This document shows, one piece after another, positions 10,088 through 17,628 of a DNA stretch of 60,907 bases; the first letter of the stretch is position 1, and every line of letters starts with the position of its first letter. The notes under the pieces were generated by a model that was given only the letters and a program-made list of their open reading frames with translations, was not told where the DNA came from and made no database searches. Source of the DNA: an uncultured Bacteroidota bacterium. Lineage in GTDB: Bacteria > Bacteroidota > Bacteroidia > B-17B0 > Aurantibacillaceae. Where the stretch lies: contig CAITNS010000003.1 of assembly GCA_903893815.1 (NCBI GenBank), positions 1 through 60,907 on the forward strand. The letters are read 5' to 3'. The translations under genes and the position numbers were made by a program.

Positions 10088-10247
10088 TTTTTTATGTTTG
10101 TTTTATTTAGCAATAGGATATTCAATGCTTGTGCCAAAGTAGGACGTAAAAGTATATAAAAAGTTTAAATCTGTTAATATGGATAGTTGTATTTTGTAAC
10201 TATTTGTGATTTAGAGATTTTATTTTTCGATATTTCTGAAAAAAAAT

Positions 10248-10277
10248 TTGTGAGTAAATAAAATAATTGTAAATTTG
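10248..10277 (+). promoter_or_regulatory. tRNA-Asp promoter
   Basis: TTG (10248-10250), 19-nt spacer, TAAATTTG (10270-10277), a perfect Bacteroidota -33/-7 pair, ending 27 bp before the tRNA. Confidence 0.75.
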
Positions 10278-10304
10278 CAGTCCCAAATCGAAAGAAAGGA
10301 AGCT

Positions 10305-10378
10305 GGTCCGGTAGTTCAGCTGGTTAGAATGCCGCCCTGTCACGGCGGAGGTCGCGGGTTCGAGTCCCGTCCGGACCG
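10305..10378 (+). tRNA. tRNA-Asp (anticodon GTC)
   Basis: A 74-nt cloverleaf. The acceptor stem GGTCCGG pairs with CCGGACC, the anticodon loop is CTGTCAC (anticodon GTC) on a CCGCC/GGCGG stem, and the T-arm contains GGTTCGAGTCC. The 3' CCA is not encoded (CCGGACC-G-CAAGG). Its 3' end faces a tyrosine recombinase gene, the typical attL arrangement of an island integrated into a tRNA gene. Confidence 0.97.
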
Positions 10379-10401
10379 CAAGGTTAAGACCAAAACAATA
10401 T

Positions 10402-10438
10402 AAAAGCCCCTAAAACTCTCAGTTTTAGGGGCTTTTTT
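10402..10438 (+). terminator. Terminator after tRNA-Asp
   Basis: AAAAGCCCCTAAAACT-CTC-AGTTTTAGGGGCTTTTTT, a 16-bp stem with 3-nt loop and a T-run, 24 bp past the tRNA. Confidence 0.9.
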
Positions 10439-10604
10439 AATTTTATCAATGCTAAATAAACTGAAATAAATTGAATTGATAGGTGGCATTTTCGGTGGCA
10501 TTTACATTTCGTAATTTAGTGCCACCGAATCATGGGTTAAAATACTGACATACAGCAATTTAATGTTTTTGATTACCAGTCTAAAAACCATTAAAAAAAG
10601 CACT

Positions 10605-11864
10605 ATGAAGGTAGCATCGAACATGGCCATTTTATTATGGCTGAGAAACGCAAAAAACAACAATGATTTAGCAACCATTATGGTTAGAATTACCATCAAT
10701 GGTAAACGCATTGATTGGAGTTTAGGTAAACAGGTAAATCCAGATCATTGGATTTCCGGTGCCGGAATTCTTAAAACATCCGCTAAGGAAAGTAAAACGG
10801 TCAATCCATACCTCAACCATGTCCGTGGTGAAATCCATACCCATTTCAACATCCTATCTTCCCAATTCGAAAATTTAAGCCCTGAAATGGTTAAAAATGC
10901 ATTTTTGGGTATTCAAGAAAATACAAAAAAAGAAAAAACACTGCTTGAAGCATTCAATTACCATAATTCTAAATTTAAGGAGAAAGCACTAATCGGCAAA
11001 GTTTCCATTAAAAGTTGGGAAAGATTAGAAATTGCAAAAAATAAGGTTAATACCTTTATGACTGAGATTCTCAAATGCCAGGATAAAAATCTTTGCGACC
11101 TCAAAATGTCTTTTGTGACCGAATACGAGCATTTTTTATCTGTTAATCAAAAAATGCAATCAAATACGGTTATGAAATACATTAAAATCCTAAAGCAGAT
11201 TTTAAATTATGCCGTAGCGCTTGATTGGATTCAGTCTAACCCCTTTAATCAATTCAAATGCACATATCGCAATCCGGATAGAGTTGTTCTCACGCAAGAT
11301 GAAATTGATGTGTTATATTTCAAAGAATTGCCTAATGAACGTTTAGAACAGGTCAAAGACATTTTCCTGTTTGCATGTTATACTGGCTATGCTTTTAGTG
11401 ATATTGAGTTACTAAGCCTTGATTCTGTAGTTAAGGGTATTGATGGCGAAACATGGATACATGCTAATCGCGTAAAAACGGATGTGAGAGAAAATGTGAT
11501 GCTTCTCGACATTCCTTTAAAAATTATCGAAAAGTACAAAGAGCATCCATTTTGCAAAGCAAAAGGCGTCTTATTGCCGGTTGTTAGTAATCAAAAATAC
11601 AATGCTTACCTAAAGGAAATCGCCTCACTATGCAATATCAACAAACACCTTACTTCCCATATTGCAAGGCATACATTTGCCACTACAGTAACACTGGCTA
11701 ACGGCATTTCTCTCGAAAGTGTTAGCGCCATGCTTGGCCATGCAAGTATTAAAACCACACAAATTTATGCAAAAGTGGTTCAAAGCAAATTAAGCACTGA
11801 AATGAAAGCTTTGAAAGAAAAAATGAGCAACTTCAAATCCCACTCTGCCGCCGATGGCTCATAG
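10605..11864 (+). CDS. Tyrosine recombinase/integrase (IntDOT-like)
   Basis: About 419 residues from the ATG at 10605 (the frame is open to 10563, but MKVASNMAILLWLRNAK is the usual start). An N-terminal Arm-DNA-binding-like domain, a SAM-like core-binding domain (about 100-200) and a C-terminal catalytic domain are visible. Catalytic features: HIARHTFATT (H-x-x-R box), LGHASIKTTQIYAKV with the His and nucleophilic Tyr, and a VKTD lysine strand. The first catalytic Arg is not obvious (FACYTGYAFSDIELL where TGLR is expected); from the CTnDOT integrase family this loss is known, so it does not imply inactivity. Its place 3' of tRNA-Asp suggests that tRNA is the attachment site. Confidence 0.9.
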   Translation: MKVASNMAILLWLRNAKNNNDLATIMVRITINGKRIDWSLGKQVNPDHWISGAGILKTSAKESKTVNPYLNHVRGEIHTHFNILSSQFENLSPEMVKNAFLGIQENTKKEKTLLEAFNYHNSKFKEKALIGKVSIKSWERLEIAKNKVNTFMTEILKCQDKNLCDLKMSFVTEYEHFLSVNQKMQSNTVMKYIKILKQILNYAVALDWIQSNPFNQFKCTYRNPDRVVLTQDEIDVLYFKELPNERLEQVKDIFLFACYTGYAFSDIELLSLDSVVKGIDGETWIHANRVKTDVRENVMLLDIPLKIIEKYKEHPFCKAKGVLLPVVSNQKYNAYLKEIASLCNINKHLTSHIARHTFATTVTLANGISLESVSAMLGHASIKTTQIYAKVVQSKLSTEMKALKEKMSNFKSHSAADGS

Positions 11865-11895
11865 TAAATTAAGACTAATTTATAAATTATTTACT

Positions 11896-12689
11896 ATGAA
11901 AAACTTTGCTTCAAACCTCGAAAAACGCATGATTAAAACTTTTGCAGAACATGAAATGATGTATGCCAATCACCCATTTCAAAATTATCATCAAAACACC
12001 GAAGTATGCTCAATAGCCATTCAAGAACTAAAAAAAGAATACAATCGCTTTTCACGCAATCGTACTTTAAATGAAGAGGTTATCTTTTATAAAGAATGTT
12101 ATCCGATAATTGCTAAATGGCAATTATATTTTCACTACATTCATCAATTAGAGCAGTCCTTGTTCATTTCTTACTTAGAGTTAAAAATAAAAACCTATAA
12201 AAATTGCATGGTTAAACTAAACAGCGATTTTAAAAAAAAGAACTTTTATTTTCATGTTTATTGATAAATGATAACAAACTCGATCAAAGTATTTTTATTG
12301 AAGGCAGCTTAAATAACACGATAGCTGCCGAATTTCAGGCTTTTATTCTTATTTCAAAATACCTCAATCAAAAAATTAATGAATTCAAAACACAACCTGA
12401 TAGGCAAATGGTTAGTCAACCTAAAGTTCACTTCAATCACCAGTTAAACTGGTCATCAGCACTATCAAAATGTGTTGAAATTTGTTACGCCTTATACCTC
12501 CTCAAAGTAATAAATAATGGTAACGCCACATTAAAACAAATTACCGAAACATTTGGACAATCACTTAATGTCGATTTAAGCGACTATGCCCAATCCATGA
12601 AATACATCAAAAAAAGAAAACGCGACGGCTTGTTTCTAACAGAAATGTCAAACACCTTATTCTCGTTTATTTCTCATAGTAATCAATAA
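11896..12689 (+). CDS. RteC-like protein encoded in two frames joined by a -1 shift
   Basis: Frame one runs from 11896 (MKNFASNLEKR) to the TGA at 12262-12264. Frame two continues to 12689 and has no good start (TTG 12261). Together they resemble RteC of Bacteroides conjugative elements: the second part contains LKVINNGNATLKQITETFGQ and DLSDYAQSMKYIKKRKRDG, typical of the RteC C-terminus, and FIEGSLN resembles its middle motif. The frames overlap at T-TTT-AAA-AAA-AAG (12229-12240), which includes an A AAA AAG heptamer in the zero frame; a -1 slip there reads straight into frame two with GAA-CTT. The result is either a programmed frameshift product of about 265 aa or a frameshift mutation in an A8 tract. 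RteC regulates excision in CTnDOT. Confidence 0.65.
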
Positions 12690-12697
12690 AAAAATCA

Positions 12698-12719
12698 CAC
12701 CATGTTTTTTAATATGGTG
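12698..12719. other. Weak hairpin between rteC-like and HTH genes
   Basis: CACCAT and ATGGTG form a 6-bp stem with a 10-nt loop, with a short T-rich tract. It could be a weak terminator or processing site before the HTH gene. Confidence 0.3.
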
Positions 12720-12777
12720 AACTTTTTCAAATCCATTCAGCCAGTTTTGCCACGGTAATCAAAAACAAAAAAACAAT

Positions 12778-13068
12778 ATGGCAGTAAACATTTTAACAAC
12801 AGATGATTTAAAACAGTTCAAAGAAGATTTATTCCGCGAATTAAGGCAGGTGTTTCACAAACAAACAAAACACGATAACGAAAAGCAACGCGAATGGCTT
12901 CGTACCAAAGAAGTTTGCAAAATGATAGGAGTTTCATTAAGTAAACTTCAATATATGCGTGATAATGGCGAAATAAAATTCACTCGTATTGGCGGTACAA
13001 TTTTTTACAATACAGATGAAATCAACAAGCTGCTTTCATCTGGTTATGTAAATAAAAATCCGAACTAG
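12778..13068 (+). CDS. Excisionase-like helix-turn-helix DNA-binding protein
   Basis: 96 residues. A coiled N-terminus (DLKQFKEDLFRELRQVF) is followed by a MerR/excisionase-type winged HTH: WLRTKEVCKMIGVSLSKLQYMRDNGEIKFTRIGGTIFYNTDEINKLL. This is the small helix_turn_helix_17-like protein common in Bacteroidota integrated elements, where it may act as recombination directionality factor or repressor. It lies between the rteC-like gene and the replication-like gene (3-bp gap to the latter), so it probably belongs to one maintenance operon. Confidence 0.8.
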   Translation: MAVNILTTDDLKQFKEDLFRELRQVFHKQTKHDNEKQREWLRTKEVCKMIGVSLSKLQYMRDNGEIKFTRIGGTIFYNTDEINKLLSSGYVNKNPN

Positions 13069-13071
13069 AAA

Positions 13072-13914
13072 ATGCAGACGAATTATATCCTTCACCTTAA
13101 TAATTCCTTCAAGCGTTTTACTGCTGAAGAAAAAGCTACACCTTTTCATATCAGCTTGTACATGGCATTGTTTCAAAAATGGAATAGTGCAAAATTTCGC
13201 AATCCTATTTCCATTGCAAGAGATGACATAATGCACCTCAGCAAAATAGGATCTGCAAATACATATAGTAAATGCCTGAAAGAATTACACGCATGGGGTT
13301 ATATCAAATATGTTCCATCGCACAGTTACCATGTTGGCAGCAAAATTTACATGTACACTTTCAATACAATAAATAGTACAACATCTAATAAAACAACCGA
13401 TAATGCTTCTGATATATCTCCTAATAAAACTACTACTAAAACTCTTGCACAAGATGTGCGACCTTATAAAAACAGTAATAAACAATTAAACAAAACAAAT
13501 AAAGTAAATGAGCAAGCACACAACAATAATCCTGAACCTGTTTTTTCAGAAAAAGAAATTTCTTACCCCAATTCGCAAAACAAAGCAAATGTTTCCAATT
13601 CCTCAGAAAAAAAACATTCCAAAAAATGTCCTGAGTCAAAAAATGAAAAACCAACGCCCGAAGAACTCATTTCCTATTTTGCAGAAAAAGAACAAACCTC
13701 AACCGAAGCAGAAAAATTTTACAATTACTTTGAAAGTAATGGTTGGTTAGTAGGCGGCAAAACACCCATGAAAAACTGGAAAGCCGCAGCCAATAATTGG
13801 ATGCTAAATTCACAACAATTTACTTTCAATAAATCAAAGCCGGCATCAAATCAAAACAATCCAGCTGGTAAACTACATGCAGAAACTAATAAAAATTACA
13901 ATGAGCCCTTATGA
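13072..13914 (+). CDS. Mobile-element winged-helix protein with primosome-like C-terminus
   Basis: 280 residues. The N-terminal 100 residues (FHISLYMALFQKWNSAKF, ISIARDDIMHLSKIGSANTYSKCLKELHAWGYIKY) form a winged-helix domain like those of Bacteroidota element replication/regulatory proteins. A low-complexity Asn/Thr/Lys-rich linker (about 105-195) follows, then FYNYFESNGWLVGGKTPMKNWKAAANNWM, a DnaD/DnaT-like tail that usually contacts a helicase loader. The next gene encodes a DnaC-like ATPase and overlaps this one by 14 bp, supporting a shared role in element replication or helicase loading. Confidence 0.7.
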   Translation: MQTNYILHLNNSFKRFTAEEKATPFHISLYMALFQKWNSAKFRNPISIARDDIMHLSKIGSANTYSKCLKELHAWGYIKYVPSHSYHVGSKIYMYTFNTINSTTSNKTTDNASDISPNKTTTKTLAQDVRPYKNSNKQLNKTNKVNEQAHNNNPEPVFSEKEISYPNSQNKANVSNSSEKKHSKKCPESKNEKPTPEELISYFAEKEQTSTEAEKFYNYFESNGWLVGGKTPMKNWKAAANNWMLNSQQFTFNKSKPASNQNNPAGKLHAETNKNYNEPL

Positions 13915-14527
13915 TTACAACAAAGTCTTTGATTTTATTCAAAATAAAGGAAGACAAGATTTCGGGAAAAACTTCTCACTTAAAGATGAAGACAAACCAA
14001 TCATTAAAAAGCTAGCTGCCTACTTTTTAAAAGACACCTATACCTGTGCTCGCGAAAAAATCCATTTGCAAAAAGGTATTTTACTAACCGGCCCAGTGGG
14101 CTGTGGTAAAACAAGCTTAATGCACCTGATGAAATATTTCAGCAACCATCAGCAAGCCATTTACATTTTAAAATCCTGTCGCGAAGTAAGTTTTGAATTT
14201 ATAAAAGATGGTTATGAGGTCATGAACCGCTATGGTCGTAATAGCTTTGCTAAAAGTGGTCAGGCAGAAATACCTCGCAACTATTGCTTCGATGATTTGG
14301 GTACCGAAAACAATTTAAAATACTTTGGAAACGAATGTAATGTAATGGCTGAGGTATTATTAACCCGTTACGATTTATTCATAACCCGAAAATTAATAAC
14401 GCATATCACAACTAATTTAGCTGCCGGTGAAATCGAAAAAATGTATGGTAATCGCTTACGTTCGCGCATAAGAGAACTTTGCAACCTCATAGCATTTCCT
14501 TCTCACGCTTCAGATAAAAGAAGATAA
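13901..14527 (+). CDS. DnaC/IstB-like AAA+ ATPase
   Basis: 208 residues from ATG 13901 (MSPYDYNKVFDFIQNK). Walker A is GPVGCGKTS, Walker B YCFDDLG, and a sensor-like region THITTNLAAGEIEKMYGNRLRSRIREL follows. DnaC-type proteins load the replicative helicase. The frame starts inside the previous gene (14-bp overlap), which suggests translational coupling. Together with the preceding gene it looks like a replication module of the integrated element. It is followed by a terminator-like hairpin at 14619. Confidence 0.8.
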   Translation: MSPYDYNKVFDFIQNKGRQDFGKNFSLKDEDKPIIKKLAAYFLKDTYTCAREKIHLQKGILLTGPVGCGKTSLMHLMKYFSNHQQAIYILKSCREVSFEFIKDGYEVMNRYGRNSFAKSGQAEIPRNYCFDDLGTENNLKYFGNECNVMAEVLLTRYDLFITRKLITHITTNLAAGEIEKMYGNRLRSRIRELCNLIAFPSHASDKRR

Positions 14528-14618
14528 CCGATTAATTCAATTCAAGTTGAAAACATAATTACATTAAAATCAAATCAGTTTATAATTTAAATATTCTCAT
14601 CTACTTTACTTATCAAAT

Positions 14619-14649
14619 AAAAAAATCAGTAGCACTACTGATTTTTTTA
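14619..14649 (+). terminator. Terminator-like hairpin that also resembles the GTAG/CTAC box
   Basis: AAAAAAATCAGTAG-CA-CTACTGATTTTTTT, a 14-bp stem with a T-run, 92 bp past the ATPase gene. Its core TAG-CA-CTA resembles the palindromes found upstream of other genes in the window, so it may double as a weak regulator site. The stretch 14528-14618 holds nothing else I recognise. Confidence 0.65.
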
Positions 14650-14651
14650 TC

Positions 14652-14690
14652 TAAGTACTACTACTTAATTTATCTAAGTAGTAGTACTTA
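14652..14690. promoter_or_regulatory. Inverted pair of TAAGTACTACTACTTA boxes upstream of the small-protein/two-component operon
   Basis: TAAGTACTACTACTTA (14652-14667) and its exact reverse complement TAAGTAGTAGTACTTA (14675-14690) are separated by 7 bp. Each contains the GTACTAC core of the dispersed regulatory boxes, but here the two are mutually inverted and not followed by the fixed promoter. A half-site (AAACTACTTAG) follows near 14704-14714. This looks like a variant operator controlling the operon that encodes the two-component system. Confidence 0.6.
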
Positions 14691-14855
14691 ATTTTATAAC
14701 TGAAACTACTTAGAAAATGCTTATTATCATATAGTAACGTGATTTTTTATATTTTTATCCTTAGTATATTTTACATAAAAGACAATAGAGTTTAAGTAGA
14801 TGATTTATCATTGCATCAAATAAACAATTTACTAACCTTATAAAAATTAAAAATT

Positions 14856-15164
14856 ATGGCTTTTACAGGCAATGAAGCGGAACAATTTCCGCTTGAAACA
14901 TCAGCAGAGTGGACTGCAAATTACAGAAAAAAAAATCCAAATGGTATTAAAGCACACTTTTTTGGCATGAACATCATTAAACAAATATTAGCACAACCAA
15001 ATTGTGTTGGCATTAGATGTTATTATGCCTTAGACGAAAAAGGAGTTCAACAAATGATTATGGTTGGGGCAGATAAAGACGAAAATGACCTTTATACTGG
15101 TATAATTGCTGAGGTTTCTGCGCCTTGCCCTCCTTTCTGCGGTAAAGGTAGTCCCCTTCTATGA
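14856..15164 (+). CDS. Conserved small Bacteroidota protein of unknown function
   Basis: 102 residues, soluble, no signal peptide. I recognise the pattern (SAEWTANYRKKNPNGIKAHFFG, NCVGIRCYYALDEKGVQQ, VGADKDENDL, and a Cys-rich tail SAPCPPFCGKGSPL) as one that recurs in small uncharacterised Bacteroidota proteins. No function is known to me. It lies behind the double-inverted GTACTAC operator and ahead of the multi-TM/kinase/regulator operon, so it may belong to the same signalling unit, perhaps as a sensed or target protein; this is inference. The three Cys in CPPFC and upstream could bind metal. Confidence 0.75.
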   Translation: MAFTGNEAEQFPLETSAEWTANYRKKNPNGIKAHFFGMNIIKQILAQPNCVGIRCYYALDEKGVQQMIMVGADKDENDLYTGIIAEVSAPCPPFCGKGSPLL

Positions 15165-15174
15165 TAAACAAATT

Positions 15175-15215
15175 AATATACGAAAATGCTATTATTTTAA
15201 GCATTTTCGTATATT
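15175..15215 (+). promoter_or_regulatory. Long hairpin just upstream of the membrane-sensor gene
   Basis: AATATACGAAAATGCT (15175-15190) and AGCATTTTCGTATATT (15200-15215) form a perfect 16-bp stem with a 9-nt loop, ending 9 bp before the ATG at 15225. There is only a poor T-tract. It could terminate the small-protein transcript, leaving reduced read-through into the two-component genes, or mask their ribosome site. Confidence 0.6.
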
Positions 15216-15224
15216 TACTCAGGT

Positions 15225-15881
15225 ATGCAAAATGGAATAAATTTCTTCTCTATACTAGCTTACTCATCATCTGCGTTTGCATTTTTTCCATTCGTTCAGG
15301 GTGTTTTAAACCGAAACAAATTACTTCTTGAATTAAAATTAATTTGGTTTCTAATTACACTTTCTATCATAACGGACTTTTTAGGAGGGCTGTTATCATA
15401 TAATTTAAACATAAGTAATTTATTCTTGCTTAATATTTATATAGTTATAGAATCAATCTTATTATTGGTAGTTTATTTTTTAATAATCAAGAATTATAAA
15501 TGGAAATTAATTATTTCTATTTTGATTGCTTTGTTTATTATATACGCATTGTTTTTTTCAAATTTTAAATCTATAAAATCATTAGATAATATAGTTCTTA
15601 CATCTGAATCCTTATCTATTATGGCTTTATCCATAATTTATTTTCAATGTTTATTAAAATTCCCTGTCCATAAAAACCTCCTATATATTCCATTTTTTTG
15701 GATTAACACTGCTCTGATTTTTTATTTTGTAGGAAATTTATTTTTACATTTATTTAGTACTTATCTTCAAGAACATGCACTATACGCCTTCTTCGAACTA
15801 TGGGGTATATGGCATTCTCTCTTAAATATTCTTTTTTATTCACTAATTAGCATTGGGTTTTGGCAAATCAAACGGACATAA
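15225..15881 (+). CDS. Integral membrane protein, probable sensor partner of the kinase
   Basis: 218 residues, almost entirely hydrophobic, with about seven predicted membrane segments (approx. 5-27, 37-58, 66-88, 94-112, 128-148, 155-178, 190-212) and short loops. I do not recognise a named family. Its 3' end overlaps the start of the histidine kinase gene by 22 bp, so the two are probably co-translated. The kinase has only one membrane helix and no periplasmic sensor domain, so this protein is a reasonable candidate for the sensing component (inference). Confidence 0.7.
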   Translation: MQNGINFFSILAYSSSAFAFFPFVQGVLNRNKLLLELKLIWFLITLSIITDFLGGLLSYNLNISNLFLLNIYIVIESILLLVVYFLIIKNYKWKLIISILIALFIIYALFFSNFKSIKSLDNIVLTSESLSIMALSIIYFQCLLKFPVHKNLLYIPFFWINTALIFYFVGNLFLHLFSTYLQEHALYAFFELWGIWHSLLNILFYSLISIGFWQIKRT

Positions 15882-16690
15882 CAAATCTTAAGCTCCTAAT
15901 AACACTTGGCATAGTCATCACTTTGTTTCTCGCAACGGTGGTTGTTCTTTTCGTCGTATTCTACCAACGTAAAATGCTACTCAAAGACGCTAGTATCAAA
16001 CTAATGGAGCAAGAAAAACAAATCGAGTTATTCAAGGCCTCAGTCGAAGCTGAAGAGAAACAAAAAGAAAAAATCGCTCGCAATCTCCACGATGAAATCA
16101 ACCCAATACTCAACACTTTAAAATTCAATATAACTAAACATCGTATCAAAGCCCAAAAAAACGAACTCGATCCTGCTAGCATGTTCGCTGATGAAGAAAC
16201 CTTAAACAAAGTAATCGAAGGTATTCGTTCTGTTTGTTACGATCTTATTCCTTCTTTCTTTTTAGAATACGGCCTAATTGTTTCTCTAGAATCTTATGTA
16301 AAAAACGTTCAAAATATGGATGATATTTCAGGTGAGTTTTATAGCGATGTCATACCTGAAGAACTCGAAACATTTAGCCGTCAGGAGCAGTTGAATATGT
16401 ATAGAGTTTGTCTCGAAATATTAAACAACTTATTTAAACATTCTGAATGTAAGTTCTTCAGTGTTTCTATGAATAGTCTTAATAAAAGTCTTGTATTTAA
16501 AGTAACACATAACGGTAAAGGCATTAGCAATGAAGAAATGAATTTATTTACCGAAAATTCAAAAGGCTTAGGACTTAAATCGTTAAAAGCGCGCATCATT
16601 TTACTTAAAGCAAATATCAATTATAATAAAGATATTAATTCCTCATCAATTACTTTAACAGTGCCACTAAATCCAAATAAATTAGTATAA
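15860..16690 (+). CDS. HisKA_3-family sensor histidine kinase
   Basis: 276 residues. One membrane helix (about 11-34), a coiled coil (about 42-72), then the phosphoacceptor motif KIARNLHDEINPIL with H77, and an ATPase domain with N-box (CLEILNNLFKHS, N190), G1-like HNGKG (217-221) and G2 GLGLKSLKAR (236-245). The G1 box usually reads DNGxG; here the Asp is His, a change I recall from some Bacteroidota relatives. Translation appears to start at the TTG at 15860 inside the preceding gene. The following response regulator ATG is directly adjacent to the stop (0 bp), so kinase and regulator are a cognate pair. Confidence 0.88.
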   Translation: MANQTDITNLKLLITLGIVITLFLATVVVLFVVFYQRKMLLKDASIKLMEQEKQIELFKASVEAEEKQKEKIARNLHDEINPILNTLKFNITKHRIKAQKNELDPASMFADEETLNKVIEGIRSVCYDLIPSFFLEYGLIVSLESYVKNVQNMDDISGEFYSDVIPEELETFSRQEQLNMYRVCLEILNNLFKHSECKFFSVSMNSLNKSLVFKVTHNGKGISNEEMNLFTENSKGLGLKSLKARIILLKANINYNKDINSSSITLTVPLNPNKLV

Positions 16691-17347
16691 ATGATCAAAA
16701 AAACAATAAACATAGCCATAGTTGATGATCATGTAATTATGCGTCAAGGACTTATATCACTTTTAGCTGAATATGAGGAGATAAATATTTTATTCGATGC
16801 CAACAATGGAAAAGAATTGATGGATAACCTCAAATCCTCAAAACCAGATATTGTATTATTAGATATTGCAATGCCTGTTATGAATGGTAAGGAAGCTCTG
16901 GAAAAAATGCAACTGAAATATCCAAATATTAAGGTCATAATCATGACCAATTATTTCCACGACGAACACATCATCGAATTCATAAAAGCAGGTGCTTGTT
17001 CTTTCCTTCCTAAAAATTGTAATATCGATAAGTTACTCGATGCACTAAATTATGTTTACGAGCATGGATATTTCTACGAGAATAGAATATCTGCAGCAAT
17101 GGCATCCTTATTAAAAAAAACACCTACAAATAACAAAGTTGTGGCTGATACAGCATTTACTAAACAAGAAATTAAAATTGTAAAACTAGTTTGTATAAAA
17201 AAAACAAATGCTGAAATTGCCGACGAACTTTGCGTCAGTGTTAGAACTATCGAAAGTCATCGATATAATATTTCTAAAAAAACAAACACCAATACACCAA
17301 TCGACCTCATTGAATATGCCGAAAAAAATGGCATTCTAAATCTGTAA
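16691..17347 (+). CDS. NarL/FixJ-family response regulator 1
   Basis: 218 residues. The receiver domain (about 6-125) has acidic pair D12-D13, phosphoacceptor D58 (VLLDIAMP), T86 and K108 (FLPKN). The C-terminal LuxR-type HTH (about 150-215) reads FTKQEIKIVKLVCIKK...AEIADELCVSVRTIESHRYNI. It directly follows the kinase gene. It is the likely DNA-binding output of the system and, with its paralogue at 17629, the best candidate to bind the GTAGTACTAC boxes (inference; NarL-family dimers bind short inverted repeats). One isolated box lies just past its stop codon. Confidence 0.9.
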   Translation: MIKKTINIAIVDDHVIMRQGLISLLAEYEEINILFDANNGKELMDNLKSSKPDIVLLDIAMPVMNGKEALEKMQLKYPNIKVIIMTNYFHDEHIIEFIKAGACSFLPKNCNIDKLLDALNYVYEHGYFYENRISAAMASLLKKTPTNNKVVADTAFTKQEIKIVKLVCIKKTNAEIADELCVSVRTIESHRYNISKKTNTNTPIDLIEYAEKNGILNL

Positions 17348-17359
17348 CTTAAAAAATTA

Positions 17360-17371
17360 AGTAGTACTACT
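17360..17371. promoter_or_regulatory. Isolated AGTAGTACTACT palindrome
   Basis: A perfect 12-bp palindrome 13 bp after the stop of response regulator 1, without the fixed downstream promoter. It may be an extra regulator site or part of a decayed module. The rest of 17372-17528 is AT-rich with Lys/Phe-like runs and shows no gene. Confidence 0.55.
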
Positions 17372-17530
17372 GATAGGTAGTGTATTCGTTTTGCCTTGAT
17401 TTTTCTTTGGTTCTTTCTTTGTATTCAAGCCAAAAAAAGAATAAAGTTCTATCTGTTTCTTAAAGTTCTTTTGGTCAAGCAAAAAGAAAAAAAAGTCCCT
17501 CTCTCTACTTAGAAAATTAATTTAAAATTC

Positions 17531-17601
17531 AGTACTACTACTTAAATAAAAAATTCAGTAGTACTACGGATTGTATATAGCGTTCACTAAAATTAGTTTT
17601 G
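17531..17601 (+). promoter_or_regulatory. Regulatory module 1: two boxes plus promoter, upstream of response regulator 2
   Basis: Box 1 AGTACTACTACT (17531-17542); box 2 GTAGTACTAC (17558-17567); then GGA; -33 TTG (17571-17573); 20 nt; -7 TAGTTTTG (17594-17601, perfect TAnnTTTG). It ends 27 bp before the start of response regulator 2, suggesting autoregulation or regulation by regulator 1. Confidence 0.8.
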
Positions 17602-17628
17602 TTATTTATTAAATAATCTCACTAAGCA

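Noticed and set aside
10605-11864. Integrase without an obvious first catalytic Arg, taken as inactive
   Set aside because: IntDOT-type recombinases are known to lack this Arg and remain active; the H-x-x-R, Lys and Tyr are present.
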